DNA of 64,000 nucleotides from an uncultured Bacteroidales bacterium (GCA_910586395.1 CAJUFX010000012.1:14833-78832); one strand, 5' to 3'; positions 18,401 to 27,225 are shown, counted from the stretch's first letter. The notes: generated by a model not told the origin, from the letters alone. Made by a program: numbers and translations.

Positions 18401-20310
18401 CCGACTGGGTCGAGACGTTCGAACGCGTGGAAACCGATTTGACTTATGGCGACCGGTATGTCAGAGGCGAAAAAGGGGATTGGCGTTTGGTCAAGGCCGT
18501 GGCGGGGCAACAGGGCGACCGCGACGTCTTCAACGGCACGCGGAGCATCCGTTTGGGCGATGCCGGCGCGTCGCTCGCGATGGATTTCGACCTGATGACG
18601 GGCATCGAGACCGTGACGCTTTCGGTCGCGGCTTGCAAGGATGCTGCGGAAGCGGCCAAATGGCGTTTGGAAACTTCGTCCGACTTCGGTTTGACGTGGA
18701 CGGCGGTCGGAACGGAACAGACCGTGGGGACGGCCGGCGTGCCGCAGACTGTGGCGATAGAGGTCAAGCGTGCCGGCGTACAACGTCTGCGTATTGTCAA
18801 GACAAGCGGCGCGGAAGCGACGGCGGCCATGAATGTGGACGACATTCTGATTGTGCCGGTAGGCGCCCGTCCGATTTTGAAATGGGATGAAGTGGCGCAG
18901 TTGGATGAAACCCGTCCCTTGGATAAACTCAACGAAAATTTCGATGAAACCCGTCACAACAAGCCGTTGGCGTTGTCGGGTTGGCGCAATTTCATCGTCA
19001 AGGGCGACCGTCCGTGGTGGACGTATCAGGAAAAAGACAAAGAAACGTCGGCCGTATTGAATTATGCGGCCAAGGCGACGGCTTACAATTCGCTCGCGGA
19101 TGCGGCCGATCCGTATGAAATGTGGCTTGTGACGCCGGCTTTGAACGGCAAGACGAACGGCTCCAAACTCTTTACGTTCCGTGTGATGGGCGATTTGATG
19201 GTCGCCAACCAGGCGGGAGGCGTGGATTGCTATTTTATCGAACGTTTCGGCGATACGATGGCGCGTTCGCGCATCGACCTCGCGATGCCGTCCATACCGG
19301 ACGAAAACGGCGCGTGGTTCGAATATCATTTGGATATGGCGTTGGTGGAAGATTTGCCGGAGGTATTCTTTATCGGTTTCCGTTTTGCGGGACCTGGCGG
19401 CCGGAGCAACGGCGCGACCTATTACATAGACGATGTAAGTTATGGCCGTACCGACGTGGCGCGTATCACGGCTTCCGCGGCACAGCTGGCGTTCGAGGCC
19501 ATGGCCAACAAGATCGCCGAGAGTGATGCGATGGAGATTAAGGGACTCAATCTGACGGAGGATATCCACGTGACCGTGGGCGGCGACCATCCGTCGAGTT
19601 TCACGCCCTCTGTCGAGGTGTTGCCGGCGACCGGCGGCACGTTGCGCGTCGCGTTCATCGGCAGCGAGGCCGGTGTTTATTCGGCTTGGTTGCGCCTGTC
19701 GTCCAAAGGCGCCGCCGATTTGTTCATTCCGATGACGGTGCGCGTGAAGCCCTCCGAGCCGACGATTGTTGTGGCCGAAAAAGACAAGACGGTCAAACTG
19801 AGCGTGAAGTCGCCGGCCGTCTCCGCGACCTCCGGGCCGATTGTCGTCAATCCGTTCTTCCTGACCGAAGCCATCGCGTTGTCGGTGGAGGGGGACGATG
19901 CGGAACTGTTTGCACTTTCGCGTGCCGGCATTCCTGCGGACGGCCTCAACGAGAGTTTTACCGTGACGTTTACGCCGACGGGAGGCAAACCGACAGGCAG
20001 TTGCCGGATACGTCTCAAATCCGCCGGCGCGTCGGACGTGTTGATAGAAGTGGTCGGTACGTCGGATCTGGCAAACGAAAGATGGGATGAGACGAAAATC
20101 AACGTATGGCGTTCCAATGGCGGTCAGTTCAATGTACAGGCGTCCGGTATGCGTGAAATTCACGTTTATGCGTTGACGGGACGTCGTGTTTACAGTGACG
20201 TGGCGTCGGGCGGTTTCAAGACGTTCGATCTTTCGGCGGAAGCGGCGGGCGTTTATATTTTGGAAATCCGTTTCGGCAAGGCCGTGCGGCGTATCCGGAT
20301 CGTAAGATAG
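15415..20310 (+). CDS. large multidomain T9SS-exported surface protein
   Basis: 1631 residues. A signal peptide (about 1-28, ending LQAQ) is followed by an N-terminal beta-rich domain, a domain resembling the DUF5689/OB-fold type with YYAQDETGGILIEDA (about 400-560), a Pro/Asp linker (about 589-607), a carbohydrate-binding-like jelly roll starting NLFVNAGFEEW (about 614-790), several immunoglobulin-like repeats, a choice-of-anchor J-like domain (about 1172-1345, LNENFDET to GATYYIDDVSY), more Ig-like repeats, and a C-terminal type A sorting domain (about 1563-1631, EIHVYALTGRRVYSD and VYILEIRFGKAVRRI). It is therefore probably exported by T9SS and attached to the surface. No catalytic site was found; binding or adhesion is likely. 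Confidence 0.85.
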   Translation: MRHLWKTAIMAVVLSLIGGFMPIHLQAQQRYLEDNFEYNVGDLTGQGGWLSNRTSTNDLLVEELAMSWENYASTVKAVRFPAASADKLSRQFNMDLIASGSVYYSFLLRVHDLAGTNAFIGMGAAGENNSQVFGQVAVKKNADDATKFHIGVARKGSVSTADWSAEIYDMTEPLLVIVKYTFVGAEAKDDEVVLYAAPVSLEQEPGTPTSRHSGTNQMDCPGMNAVMFYPAGTSMNKNADVSISALRVAPTWEGLFAETPDAPKPVFSVQYVDQGGQGPVYVLQYTKTTAHFTVKAENLTGDVTLVPPAQAGITFDKTTLSKEKLESADGEMLTVTLDADLVNVNHQSAVIGFQTEGLDDPYGYTLEWIVLTVEKQASIAALKEKRIDETAYYALDGLVVTHVDASAYETEGLYKYYAQDETGGILIEDAGIGAFLNRVYEVGDRLPLMIGTVTSPGMMTPLSMILVSDPGVAVAKRVAVEPVTLTLAALQADKARYACVLVKIEQVEFFNRMAEATAEGMFAAAVKNYKIRQTAEQANFNARTLNNTFGTTKIPLKAHLTGISTSVGGTVIGLRSPADITVVDAGETPAPGPGTDPDPGPDEPGDETVAGDNLFVNAGFEEWDEADDFYVEGKPTDWEVNMGTPSPNVFDIYKIEGVKSLKVVSSGPLTNTLRQTVSAQFIAGKPYRIRIPYYIETGTADGRNLQLISYWQGPASVGEMEHDAAILNNGQYLTTKTGQWDTLEFVTTAPEQATAFYFSLRLNKGTTVYFDNFSFYRLEKASEIKPRLFVDTKFMGTVKAFLGQSDSSAYVSVSGELLTAPVRVAVEGTDAACFTPGMTEIALNDLPRTVKIHYKPVAAGFHHAELVFSSEGAETVRVPLKATGQDENAKPQLSVLPETVETFTVSKPGEMQTKQLRLSAMNMKDYVRAKVEGADTGTFRLSTTMFLQNFEDMPLDITYMPRRAGEHDMTLVIYSLQDKVERRIPLKGVCSETVETDWVETFERVETDLTYGDRYVRGEKGDWRLVKAVAGQQGDRDVFNGTRSIRLGDAGASLAMDFDLMTGIETVTLSVAACKDAAEAAKWRLETSSDFGLTWTAVGTEQTVGTAGVPQTVAIEVKRAGVQRLRIVKTSGAEATAAMNVDDILIVPVGARPILKWDEVAQLDETRPLDKLNENFDETRHNKPLALSGWRNFIVKGDRPWWTYQEKDKETSAVLNYAAKATAYNSLADAADPYEMWLVTPALNGKTNGSKLFTFRVMGDLMVANQAGGVDCYFIERFGDTMARSRIDLAMPSIPDENGAWFEYHLDMALVEDLPEVFFIGFRFAGPGGRSNGATYYIDDVSYGRTDVARITASAAQLAFEAMANKIAESDAMEIKGLNLTEDIHVTVGGDHPSSFTPSVEVLPATGGTLRVAFIGSEAGVYSAWLRLSSKGAADLFIPMTVRVKPSEPTIVVAEKDKTVKLSVKSPAVSATSGPIVVNPFFLTEAIALSVEGDDAELFALSRAGIPADGLNESFTVTFTPTGGKPTGSCRIRLKSAGASDVLIEVVGTSDLANERWDETKINVWRSNGGQFNVQASGMREIHVYALTGRRVYSDVASGGFKTFDLSAEAAGVYILEIRFGKAVRRIRIVR

Positions 20311-20350
20311 CCTGCCGGCATCGTCGGTTATGCGATGCCGATTGACGTAA

Positions 20351-20385
20351 AGGCGGCGGCTCCGTAAGGGGTCGCCGCTTTTTTA
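20351..20385 (+). terminator. terminator after the 1631-residue surface protein (copy 2)
   Basis: Same hairpin as at 14961-14992, with a longer T run. It lies 40 bp after the stop codon. Confidence 0.85.
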
Positions 20386-20500
20386 TACTAACGCGGCCTT
20401 GTTAGCAAAAAGCGGCCGGGCGGTGTGACTTGCGGCGGAATTATCTCTATCTTGCAGTCGGATTGGAGCGCAGTTTTAGGTTTAACGTGTAAATTGAGTT

Positions 20501-21823
20501 ATGAATACCGCAGAATATCAAACGAAGATTATAGACAAGCTGGACAAGGTCGTGGCCGGTGCCGAGGCGTTGATGATGGATGAGCGCGCGCGGACGACGG
20601 CGGATTTCGGACGGTTGAAGTCGGAAATACAGGGATTGTTGGAAGTTGTGACGGCTTTTGAACGTATGTGCCACGGCGAAAACAGCCTGCAGTCGGTCAA
20701 GCAGACGATAGCGGCTTTGAAGCGCACGGTGGAGACGGAACGCGCTTCGGTGGAGTTGGAGCCGTCGGCCGTATTCGCCGGAACCGTGTCGGCCGATACG
20801 CGCGAAACGGCTGTGCCGGGCGTTTCGGCGGCTGGATTGGAAGCGACCGCCGACGAAGACGAAGGCTTGTCGTTCGGATTCGAGGTATTGCCGACGGGCG
20901 CGGAAACATCGGCCGAAGCGGCGGCCGACGTGCCGTTCGAGGCGACGGCGGACGCCGTGTCCGCGGCGGTTCCGGCGGCTGTGGAAAAACCGAAAAGCAT
21001 AGAGCCGGAACTCGGGTTGAGGTTCGACGATGAACCGGAATCCGAACCGGAACCGTCGTCCGAACCGGTTGCGGCGTCCGGACCGAAGCCGGCCGGGGAG
21101 CCTGAACCGGAGGCGGAATTTGAAGCGGCGCCTGCGTCGGTCGCCGTCACGTCCGAGCCGGAACCCGTCGCCGCCCCCGCAGCTTCGGCCGATGTTTTGA
21201 TGCAGCCGAACGAGCGGAGCGGTGTTGGGGCTGATTTTGACGTGGCGCAACAACGTGCCTTGGAAAAGAATGAGATATTCGAGGCCATCAAGCAGGAGAC
21301 GCTGGCGCAGTTCTCGGTCAGGGAAGAAGACCAGCCGCAGTCGTATATCACGCAACTGACGGCCATGGCTCAGGCGCAGGTCAAGCCGGGCGAACAGGAT
21401 ATGTCGGGCGTGGCGGTGTCTTCCACGGCCCGGCCCGATGCCGCGCCGGAGCCTGTTTCTTCGGGCGACAGCCTGATGGAGAGCCTGCGTTCCACGCGCG
21501 CCAACCTGCACGGCGGCCAGCTCCGCACGATGGTGGACAAATTCAAGGCGCCGCAGACGATATACGACATACAGCATACGCGCACGGTCGATTTGAAAAT
21601 GGCGATAGGCGTAAACGAGAAATATCTGTTGACTCAGGAGTTGTTCGCCGGCAATGTCAAGGAATACGGTGAGGCGGTGGGGCGCTTGAACGACGCCAAG
21701 GATACGGCGGCGGCGATGGCGGTGTGGCAGGCGTTGAGCGCGCAACGCGGCTGGGACGAGAATTCCCTGGCTTACGCCACGTTCTACGATTTGCTCAAAC
21801 GCCGTTTCCCCGATCTCGCTTAA
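20501..21823 (+). CDS. acidic Bacteroidales hypothetical protein with Glu/Pro/Ala-rich centre
   Basis: 440 residues, no signal peptide or membrane segment. The N-terminus is helical (about 1-85, NTAEYQTKIIDKLDKVVAG). The middle (about 90-240) is a disordered acidic Glu/Pro/Ala/Val stretch with repeated SEPEPE-like phrases. The C-terminus (about 345-440) is a compact domain with DLKMAIGVNEKYLLTQELF and LAYATFYDLLKRRFPDL, which resembles the end of an uncharacterised Bacteroidales family. The function is unknown. It precedes gmk, separated by 180 bp and a separate promoter. Confidence 0.7.
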   Translation: MNTAEYQTKIIDKLDKVVAGAEALMMDERARTTADFGRLKSEIQGLLEVVTAFERMCHGENSLQSVKQTIAALKRTVETERASVELEPSAVFAGTVSADTRETAVPGVSAAGLEATADEDEGLSFGFEVLPTGAETSAEAAADVPFEATADAVSAAVPAAVEKPKSIEPELGLRFDDEPESEPEPSSEPVAASGPKPAGEPEPEAEFEAAPASVAVTSEPEPVAAPAASADVLMQPNERSGVGADFDVAQQRALEKNEIFEAIKQETLAQFSVREEDQPQSYITQLTAMAQAQVKPGEQDMSGVAVSSTARPDAAPEPVSSGDSLMESLRSTRANLHGGQLRTMVDKFKAPQTIYDIQHTRTVDLKMAIGVNEKYLLTQELFAGNVKEYGEAVGRLNDAKDTAAAMAVWQALSAQRGWDENSLAYATFYDLLKRRFPDLA

Positions 21824-21933
21824 TTTCCGTAAAGCCTTGTTTTCGGCCTGCCCGATCGGGTTCTGCTCGCGGTCGGGACGCCGCGTGTTTTATCCGGGTT
21901 TGCGGGGGACTTGTTTCTGCGCCCGATTTGCAC

Positions 21934-21941
21934 TAACTTTG
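21934..21941 (+). promoter_or_regulatory. promoter of gmk/nadD-hydE/pepC
   Basis: TAACTTTG, with TTG at 21911-21913 (20-base spacing). It rules out the upstream in-frame start at 21911 and supports the gmk ATG at 22004. Confidence 0.75.
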
Positions 21942-22003
21942 CTAAATGCTGTGGCGTCTGTCCGGATAAGTCGGGCGGATGGCCGCGGGTAATTTGGCAA
22001 ACT

Positions 22004-22579
22004 ATGGAAAGACAAGGTAAACTCGTGATATTTTCGGCGCCTTCGGGTGCGGGCAAGACGACGATCGTACGTCGGGTGTTGCCGCAGTTGCCGCAGCTGG
22101 CGTTCTCGGTTTCGGCTACGTCCCGGGCCATGCGGCCGGGCGAACAGGATGGCAAAGACTATTATTTTCTTTCGGCCGATGCGTTCAGGCGTCGGGTGGC
22201 CGCCGGCGAGTTCCTCGAATATGAGGAAGTCTATGCCGGCCAGTTTTACGGCACGTTGAAAAGTGAGTTGGACCGTATCTGGACGCAGGGCAAGGACGTG
22301 GTTTTCGATGTGGACGTGAAGGGCGGTCTGCGTATCAAGGAGCAGTTTCCGCAGCAAAGTCTGGCGATTTTCATACAGCCGCCTTCGGTGGAGGAGTTGA
22401 AACGGCGTTTGGAGGGCCGTGGCACGGAAACGGCGGAGAGCTTGAAAAAACGGCTCGGCCGCGCGGAAGAGGAATTGAGTTTTGCGCCGCGTTTCGACCT
22501 GTGTATCGTCAATGACGACATAGAGCGTGCCGTGGCGGAGGTGCAGGCGGCGGTAACGACGTTTTTGCGGGGTGAGTAA
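22004..22579 (+). CDS. gmk: guanylate kinase
   Basis: 191 residues, the standard length. It phosphorylates GMP to GDP with ATP. The P-loop is SAPSGAGKTTIVRR (about 11-24). The GMP-binding part has SVSATSRAMRPGEQDGKDYY and EYEEVYAGQFYGT, and DVKGG follows. In Bacteroidales gmk is regularly followed by nadD, as here: the NadD-HydE fusion starts 11 bp downstream. Confidence 0.97.
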   Translation: MERQGKLVIFSAPSGAGKTTIVRRVLPQLPQLAFSVSATSRAMRPGEQDGKDYYFLSADAFRRRVAAGEFLEYEEVYAGQFYGTLKSELDRIWTQGKDVVFDVDVKGGLRIKEQFPQQSLAIFIQPPSVEELKRRLEGRGTETAESLKKRLGRAEEELSFAPRFDLCIVNDDIERAVAEVQAAVTTFLRGE

Positions 22580-22590
22580 CGGGATGCACG

Positions 22591-24291
22591 ATGAGTAGCC
22601 GTCCGCTTATTCTTTATTTCGGTTCGTTCAATCCGGTGCATGCGGGGCATATCGCCGTGGCGGAAGCGGCTTTGCGGCATTTCGGCGGTGAGGCCGACCT
22701 GTGGTTCATGCTTTCGGCGCGCAATCCGTTCAAGACGGAAGCCGAAATGTGGCCGGACGAAAGGCGTTGGGCCTTGTTGCAGGCGGCTTTGGATGGCCGT
22801 GCCGCCATGCGGGCCTGCGATTGGGAACTGCATCTGCCGCGGCCGTCTTATACGGTGCGCACGCTGGAGGCCGTAAGGGCGCGGGAGGGGGCGGATCGGC
22901 CGCTGTTCCTGCTTATGGGCGAGGACAACCTGCCGCGGTTCACGCAGTGGCGGGCCTATGAAACGATATTGGATTGGTGCCGCGTGTTGGTGTATCCGCG
23001 GGCGAGCGCGGACGAGCCGGCGGAGGCCGCGCGTGAAGCCGTGCCGCAGCTGCAGGCTTCGCTCTCCGCCTATGCCGACCGCTTTATTCTGCTGAGGGGC
23101 GTTTTATATCCGCAGTCGTCCACGGCCATACGGGCGCAGGCGGCGGCCGCTGATCCGGTCACACCGATAATGTCGGCCACACCGATAATGTCGGCCACGC
23201 CTGCCGCCGCGGCAACACCGGCCGCCCTTATCGGCCATGCGCCGGCCGACTGGGCGCAGTGCCTGCAATGGCGCGGCGAAAAGGCGCAGGCCTTGCGCGA
23301 GGCCGCGCGGCAGGTCAAATTGCAGACGGTGGGCCGCGAAGTCTATCTGCGCGGTTTGATCGAGTACAGCAATATCTGCCGCAAGAACTGTTATTATTGC
23401 GGCATCCGCGCCGGCAATCCGGCCGTGGCGCGTTACACCGTTACGGAAGCGGAGGTGCTCGCGGCCGTGGAAAACGCTTACCGCGCGGGCTTCGGCTCCA
23501 TCGTCCTGCAGAGCGGCGAGCGGCAGGACCGCGATTTCATAGAGACGGTCGAACGGTTGCTCAAGGCCGCCATGCGTCTGAGCGATGGCCGCCTCGGCAT
23601 CACGCTCTCGCTCGGCGAACAGACGTTGGAAACCTATAAGCGTTGGCGTGAAGCCGGTGCCACACGCTACCTGTTGCGCATCGAGACGTCCAACCCGACG
23701 CTTTACGCGCAGTTGCATCCGGCCGACCACCGCTTTGCCGACCGGCTCAAAGCCTTGGAGGCCTTGCAGGCGGCCGACTACCAGGTGGGCAGCGGCGTCA
23801 TGATCGGCCTGCCCGGCCAGACGCCCGAAGACCTCGCCGCGGACCTGGCCTTTTTCCGCGACTTCGGCATCGACATGGTGGGCATGGGGCCCTATATCGA
23901 ACACCACGAGACGCCGCTCTACGCGCGTCGGCACGAAATTCCGACCCTGGCGGAACGCTACGAACTGTCGCTCAATATGCTGGCGTTGCTTCGGCTCATC
24001 ATGCCCACGGTCAATATGGCGGCCACGACGGCCATGGCTTCGTTGCATCCGCGGGGACGCGAGGAAGCCCTGCGCGTCGCGGCCAACGTCATCATGCCCA
24101 ATATCACGCCCGCCCGCTACCGCGGGGATTATTTCCTCTACGAGAACAAACTCTGTATCTGCGAGAGCGAGCGGGACGCCAAAGACCGTATCGAGGCCTT
24201 GGTGCAGGCCGCGGGCGGCGAAATCCGCTATTTTGAAAAAGGCGATCCGCAACATTATTTCGAGCGGCTCGCCCCATCGGATGAACCTTGA
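22591..24291 (+). CDS. fusion of nicotinate-nucleotide adenylyltransferase (NadD) and [FeFe]-hydrogenase maturase radical SAM enzyme (HydE)
   Basis: 566 residues in one uninterrupted frame. Residues 1-181 are NadD: the nucleotidyltransferase motif GSFNPVHAGH (11-20) and the closing SSTAIR (176-181) are both present. Residues 182-219 are an Ala/Thr/Pro linker containing two tandem TPIMSA units. Residues about 220-566 are a full-length HydE: GREVYLRGLIEYSNICRKNC, cluster cysteines C263, C267 and C270 (Cx3Cx2C), SGERQDRDFIETVERLL, and GSGVMIGLPGQTPEDLA. NadD makes deamido-NAD; HydE acts in H-cluster assembly. The gmk-nadD order is conserved, so hydE appears to have joined an existing nadD. ATG codons in the linker could also allow separate HydE synthesis. 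Confidence 0.93.
   Translation: MSSRPLILYFGSFNPVHAGHIAVAEAALRHFGGEADLWFMLSARNPFKTEAEMWPDERRWALLQAALDGRAAMRACDWELHLPRPSYTVRTLEAVRAREGADRPLFLLMGEDNLPRFTQWRAYETILDWCRVLVYPRASADEPAEAAREAVPQLQASLSAYADRFILLRGVLYPQSSTAIRAQAAAADPVTPIMSATPIMSATPAAAATPAALIGHAPADWAQCLQWRGEKAQALREAARQVKLQTVGREVYLRGLIEYSNICRKNCYYCGIRAGNPAVARYTVTEAEVLAAVENAYRAGFGSIVLQSGERQDRDFIETVERLLKAAMRLSDGRLGITLSLGEQTLETYKRWREAGATRYLLRIETSNPTLYAQLHPADHRFADRLKALEALQAADYQVGSGVMIGLPGQTPEDLAADLAFFRDFGIDMVGMGPYIEHHETPLYARRHEIPTLAERYELSLNMLALLRLIMPTVNMAATTAMASLHPRGREEALRVAANVIMPNITPARYRGDYFLYENKLCICESERDAKDRIEALVQAAGGEIRYFEKGDPQHYFERLAPSDEP
23161..23196 (+). repeat. two perfect 18-bp tandem units in the NadD-HydE linker
   Basis: ACACCGATAATGTCGGCC occurs twice head to tail, in frame (TPIMSA twice), followed by Ala/Thr/Pro codons. 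Each unit contains an ATG. Confidence 0.9.
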
Positions 24292-24319
24292 ACAAGCATA
24301 ATTTTTAACCAACAACGAT

Positions 24320-25753
24320 ATGAAAAGACAATCACTACGAAAATCGGCCGCGCGTCTTGTCGCCGGCCTGCTGTGCCTCGGCGCGGGCGCGGCCGTTCAA
24401 CCGGCCTTGCGGGCGCAAGCCTTGGGTCAGACGGAATTGCAGACGTTGCAACAGAGTTTTGGCAAAGACGCTTCTACACGCGCGATACAGAACGTCCTGA
24501 CGCAAGACGCCAACATCAAGGCCAATGCGCTCAACCGCGAGCGGCAGGGCAAAATCGACCATTTCTTCAAATACCGCGCCGATGTCAAGGGCATTACCGA
24601 CCAAAAGCGTTCGGGACGCTGCTGGATGTTCACCTCGCTCAACACCTTACGGCCGGGGGTAATGAAACAATACAACATCGATGCCTTTAACTTTTCGCAC
24701 AACTACCTTTATTTTTGGGATATGTTGGAAAAGTCCAATCTGTTTCTGGAGAATATGATCCGTACGGCCGACCGCGATCAGGACGACCGTGAAGTCGTGA
24801 CGTTCTTCCAAAATCCCGTGAATGACGGCGGCGTTTGGAACCTCTACTATAATTTGGCCTCCAAATACGGCGTGGTGCCGGCCGAGGTCATGCCGGAGAC
24901 CGAACATTCCAACGCCACCTCGCAGATGGTTTCGCTCGTGAACGAGCGTCTGCGCAAGGGCGGCATGCAGATCCGCAAGGCTGCCGCGCAAGCCGCAGAG
25001 GCCGGTCGGCCCGACGCGGCCGCGCTCCGCACCATCAAAATGGCGACGCTCAAGGACGTTTACCGCATCCTCAGCCTCTGTCTCGGCGAACCGCCCGCGC
25101 AGTTTACCTGGCGTTACAAGACCAAAGACGGCGAAATCAAGGCGTTGGAGAACTATACGCCGATGCGCTTCTACCAAGAGGTCGTGCCGGCCGACTTTAC
25201 GCCCGACACCTACGTCATGATCATGCACGACCCGACGCGGCCGTATTATCAGGTTTATGACATCGCCAACTACCGCAACACCTACGAGGGCTTGAACTGG
25301 GTTTATCTGAACCTGCCGGCCGAAGAAATCAAGAAAGCCGCTTTGGCCTCCATCAAGGCCGGCGAGCCGATGTACACGTCCAGCGACGTGGGCAAGCAGT
25401 TTCAGTCGGACGCCGGTCTGCTCGACCCTTCGCTTTACGACTACAACAGCCTGTTGGGCGTTGATTTCAGCATGGACAAGAAAGACCGCATCCTGAGCCG
25501 TCAGAGCGGTTCGGCCCACGCCATGCTGCTGATCGGCTGCGATACCGACGCCAAGGATCAACCTGTCAAATGGGAGTTCGAGAACAGCTGGGGACCCAAC
25601 GCGGGGCATAACGGCTACCTGACGTTTACCGACGCCTGGTTCGACGAATATATGTTCCGTTTCGTCATCAATAAGAAGTATTTGGACAACAAGGCGTTGA
25701 AGGCGTTGAAGACGACGCCGGTGGCGTTGCCGGTTTGGGATTACATGTTCTAA
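24320..25753 (+). CDS. pepC: periplasmic bleomycin hydrolase-type cysteine aminopeptidase (family C1B)
   Basis: 477 residues with an N-terminal signal peptide (about 1-33, VAGLLCLGAGAAVQPALRAQ), so unlike cytoplasmic PepC it should act outside the cytoplasm. The catalytic Cys is in QKRSGRCWMFTSLN (about residue 101), the His in SGSAHAMLLIGCD and the Asn in FENSWGPNAGHNGYL. The family forms hexamers that trim peptides from the N-terminus. It begins 28 bp after the NadD-HydE stop and no separate promoter is evident, so it may be in the same transcript. Confidence 0.95.
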   Translation: MKRQSLRKSAARLVAGLLCLGAGAAVQPALRAQALGQTELQTLQQSFGKDASTRAIQNVLTQDANIKANALNRERQGKIDHFFKYRADVKGITDQKRSGRCWMFTSLNTLRPGVMKQYNIDAFNFSHNYLYFWDMLEKSNLFLENMIRTADRDQDDREVVTFFQNPVNDGGVWNLYYNLASKYGVVPAEVMPETEHSNATSQMVSLVNERLRKGGMQIRKAAAQAAEAGRPDAAALRTIKMATLKDVYRILSLCLGEPPAQFTWRYKTKDGEIKALENYTPMRFYQEVVPADFTPDTYVMIMHDPTRPYYQVYDIANYRNTYEGLNWVYLNLPAEEIKKAALASIKAGEPMYTSSDVGKQFQSDAGLLDPSLYDYNSLLGVDFSMDKKDRILSRQSGSAHAMLLIGCDTDAKDQPVKWEFENSWGPNAGHNGYLTFTDAWFDEYMFRFVINKKYLDNKALKALKTTPVALPVWDYMF

Positions 25754-25794
25754 GGCCATCCGGCAGACGCTTTGCTTAATTGATGATTTTAGGT

Positions 25795-25802
25795 TAATTT
25801 TG
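25795..25802 (+). promoter_or_regulatory. promoter of the CoA transferase gene
   Basis: TAATTTTG, with TTTG at 25771-25774 (20-base spacing), 94 bases before the ATG. Confidence 0.75.
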
Positions 25803-25896
25803 CCCGCGCCGTAGCCCGGCATGCCGCTTGGGCTTATGCCGTGTGGCGGTTCCGGCCACGGTGCGGGTCACATTGTAAAGAAAAACAATACATAAT

Positions 25897-27195
25897 ATGA
25901 TGTACAAGGCAGTTTCCGCCGAAGAGGCGGTCAAGGTAGTGAAGAGCGGCGATCGCATTCACATCCATTCGGTAGCCTGTGCGCCCCAAGGCCTGATCAA
26001 GGCGTTGTGCGAACGCGGCCGCCGCAAAGAGTTCAAGGATGTCAAAATCCAGCACCTGCATACGGAGGGCGAAGCGCCTTACAGTGCCCCCGAGTTCGAA
26101 GGCATCTTCCAATTGGAGTCCTTCTTTGTGGGCGCGAACGTGCGCAAGGACACGCAAGCCGGTTATGCCGACTATATTCCCATTTTCCTGTCCGAGACCC
26201 AGCGTCTGATCCGCGAGGGCTATTGCCGTCCGCAGGTGGCGATGGTTCAGGTTACGCCGCCCGACAAACACGGCTATGTGTCGTTGGGTACGTCGGTGGA
26301 TGCGACGTTGGCGGCCGTGGAGACGGCCGATACCGTGATAGGCGTTGTCAATCCGCAGATGCCGCGTGCTTTCGGCGATGCGATGATTCCGATGTCGATG
26401 ATCGACGTGTTTGTGGAAGACGACGCGCCGCTCATTACGGCTCATTTCGCCGAACCGTCCGACATCGAATGTCAGATAGGCAAGAACGTGGCCGCCCTGA
26501 TTGAGGACGGCGCGACCTTGCAGATGGGCATCGGCAGCATCCCCAACGCCGTTTTGTCTCAGCTGACGAACCATAAGAACCTCGGCGTGCATACCGAAAT
26601 GTTCGCCGACGGCGTGTTGGGGCTCGTGCGCAAGGGGGTCATCAACGGCGCGGCCAAACGCATCGACAAGGGCAAAATCGTTTCCACGTTCCTCATGGGC
26701 AGCAAGGATGTCTATGATTTTGTGGACGACAACCCCGGCGTGTTGATGATGGACGTCGGCTATACGAACGACCCGTTCGTCGTGGCCAAGAACCCGAAGG
26801 TGACGGCCATCAATTCGGCCTTGCAGATTGACTTGACAGGCCAGGTATGCGCCGACTCCATCGGGACGAAGTTCTATTCGGGTGTGGGCGGTCAGATCGA
26901 CTTCATGCGCGGCGCCTCCATGAGCGAGGGCGGTAAGCCGATAGTGGCCATGCCCTCCGTGACGAACAAGGGCGTGAGCAAAATCGCCAATACCTTGACG
27001 TTAGGGGCGGGCGTGGTGACGACGCGCAGCAACATCCATTGGGTCGTGACCGAATACGGCGCCGTGAACCTCTACGGTAAGACGTTGCAGGAACGCGCCA
27101 AGTTGCTGATTTCGATTGCGCATCCCGATCATCGCGAGGAATTGGACAAAGCGGCCTTCGAACGTTATGGCTCGCACTTCCATTTCGTTAAATAA
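25897..27195 (+). CDS. acetyl-CoA hydrolase/4-hydroxybutyrate CoA-transferase family protein
   Basis: 432 residues, two-domain class I CoA-transferase. It has DRIHIHSVACAPQGLIKAL near the start, VQVTPPDKHGYVSLGTSVD, MGIGSIPNAVL, the probable active-site Glu in HTEMFADGVLGLV, and the C-terminal NIHWVVTEYGAVNLYGKTL. Members move CoA between acetate/butyrate-type acids and support short-chain fatty acid fermentation; hydrolysis is also possible. The gene stands alone. Together with hydrogenase maturation genes it fits a fermentative anaerobe. Confidence 0.93.
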   Translation: MMYKAVSAEEAVKVVKSGDRIHIHSVACAPQGLIKALCERGRRKEFKDVKIQHLHTEGEAPYSAPEFEGIFQLESFFVGANVRKDTQAGYADYIPIFLSETQRLIREGYCRPQVAMVQVTPPDKHGYVSLGTSVDATLAAVETADTVIGVVNPQMPRAFGDAMIPMSMIDVFVEDDAPLITAHFAEPSDIECQIGKNVAALIEDGATLQMGIGSIPNAVLSQLTNHKNLGVHTEMFADGVLGLVRKGVINGAAKRIDKGKIVSTFLMGSKDVYDFVDDNPGVLMMDVGYTNDPFVVAKNPKVTAINSALQIDLTGQVCADSIGTKFYSGVGGQIDFMRGASMSEGGKPIVAMPSVTNKGVSKIANTLTLGAGVVTTRSNIHWVVTEYGAVNLYGKTLQERAKLLISIAHPDHREELDKAAFERYGSHFHFVK

Positions 27196-27225
27196 ACGGA
27201 TAAATCCCGGTCGAAAGACGACGGT

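Noticed and set aside
17776..20163. 795-codon open frame on the minus strand
   Set aside because: Antisense to the 1631-residue T9SS protein; rich in His/Arg as expected of a shadow frame.
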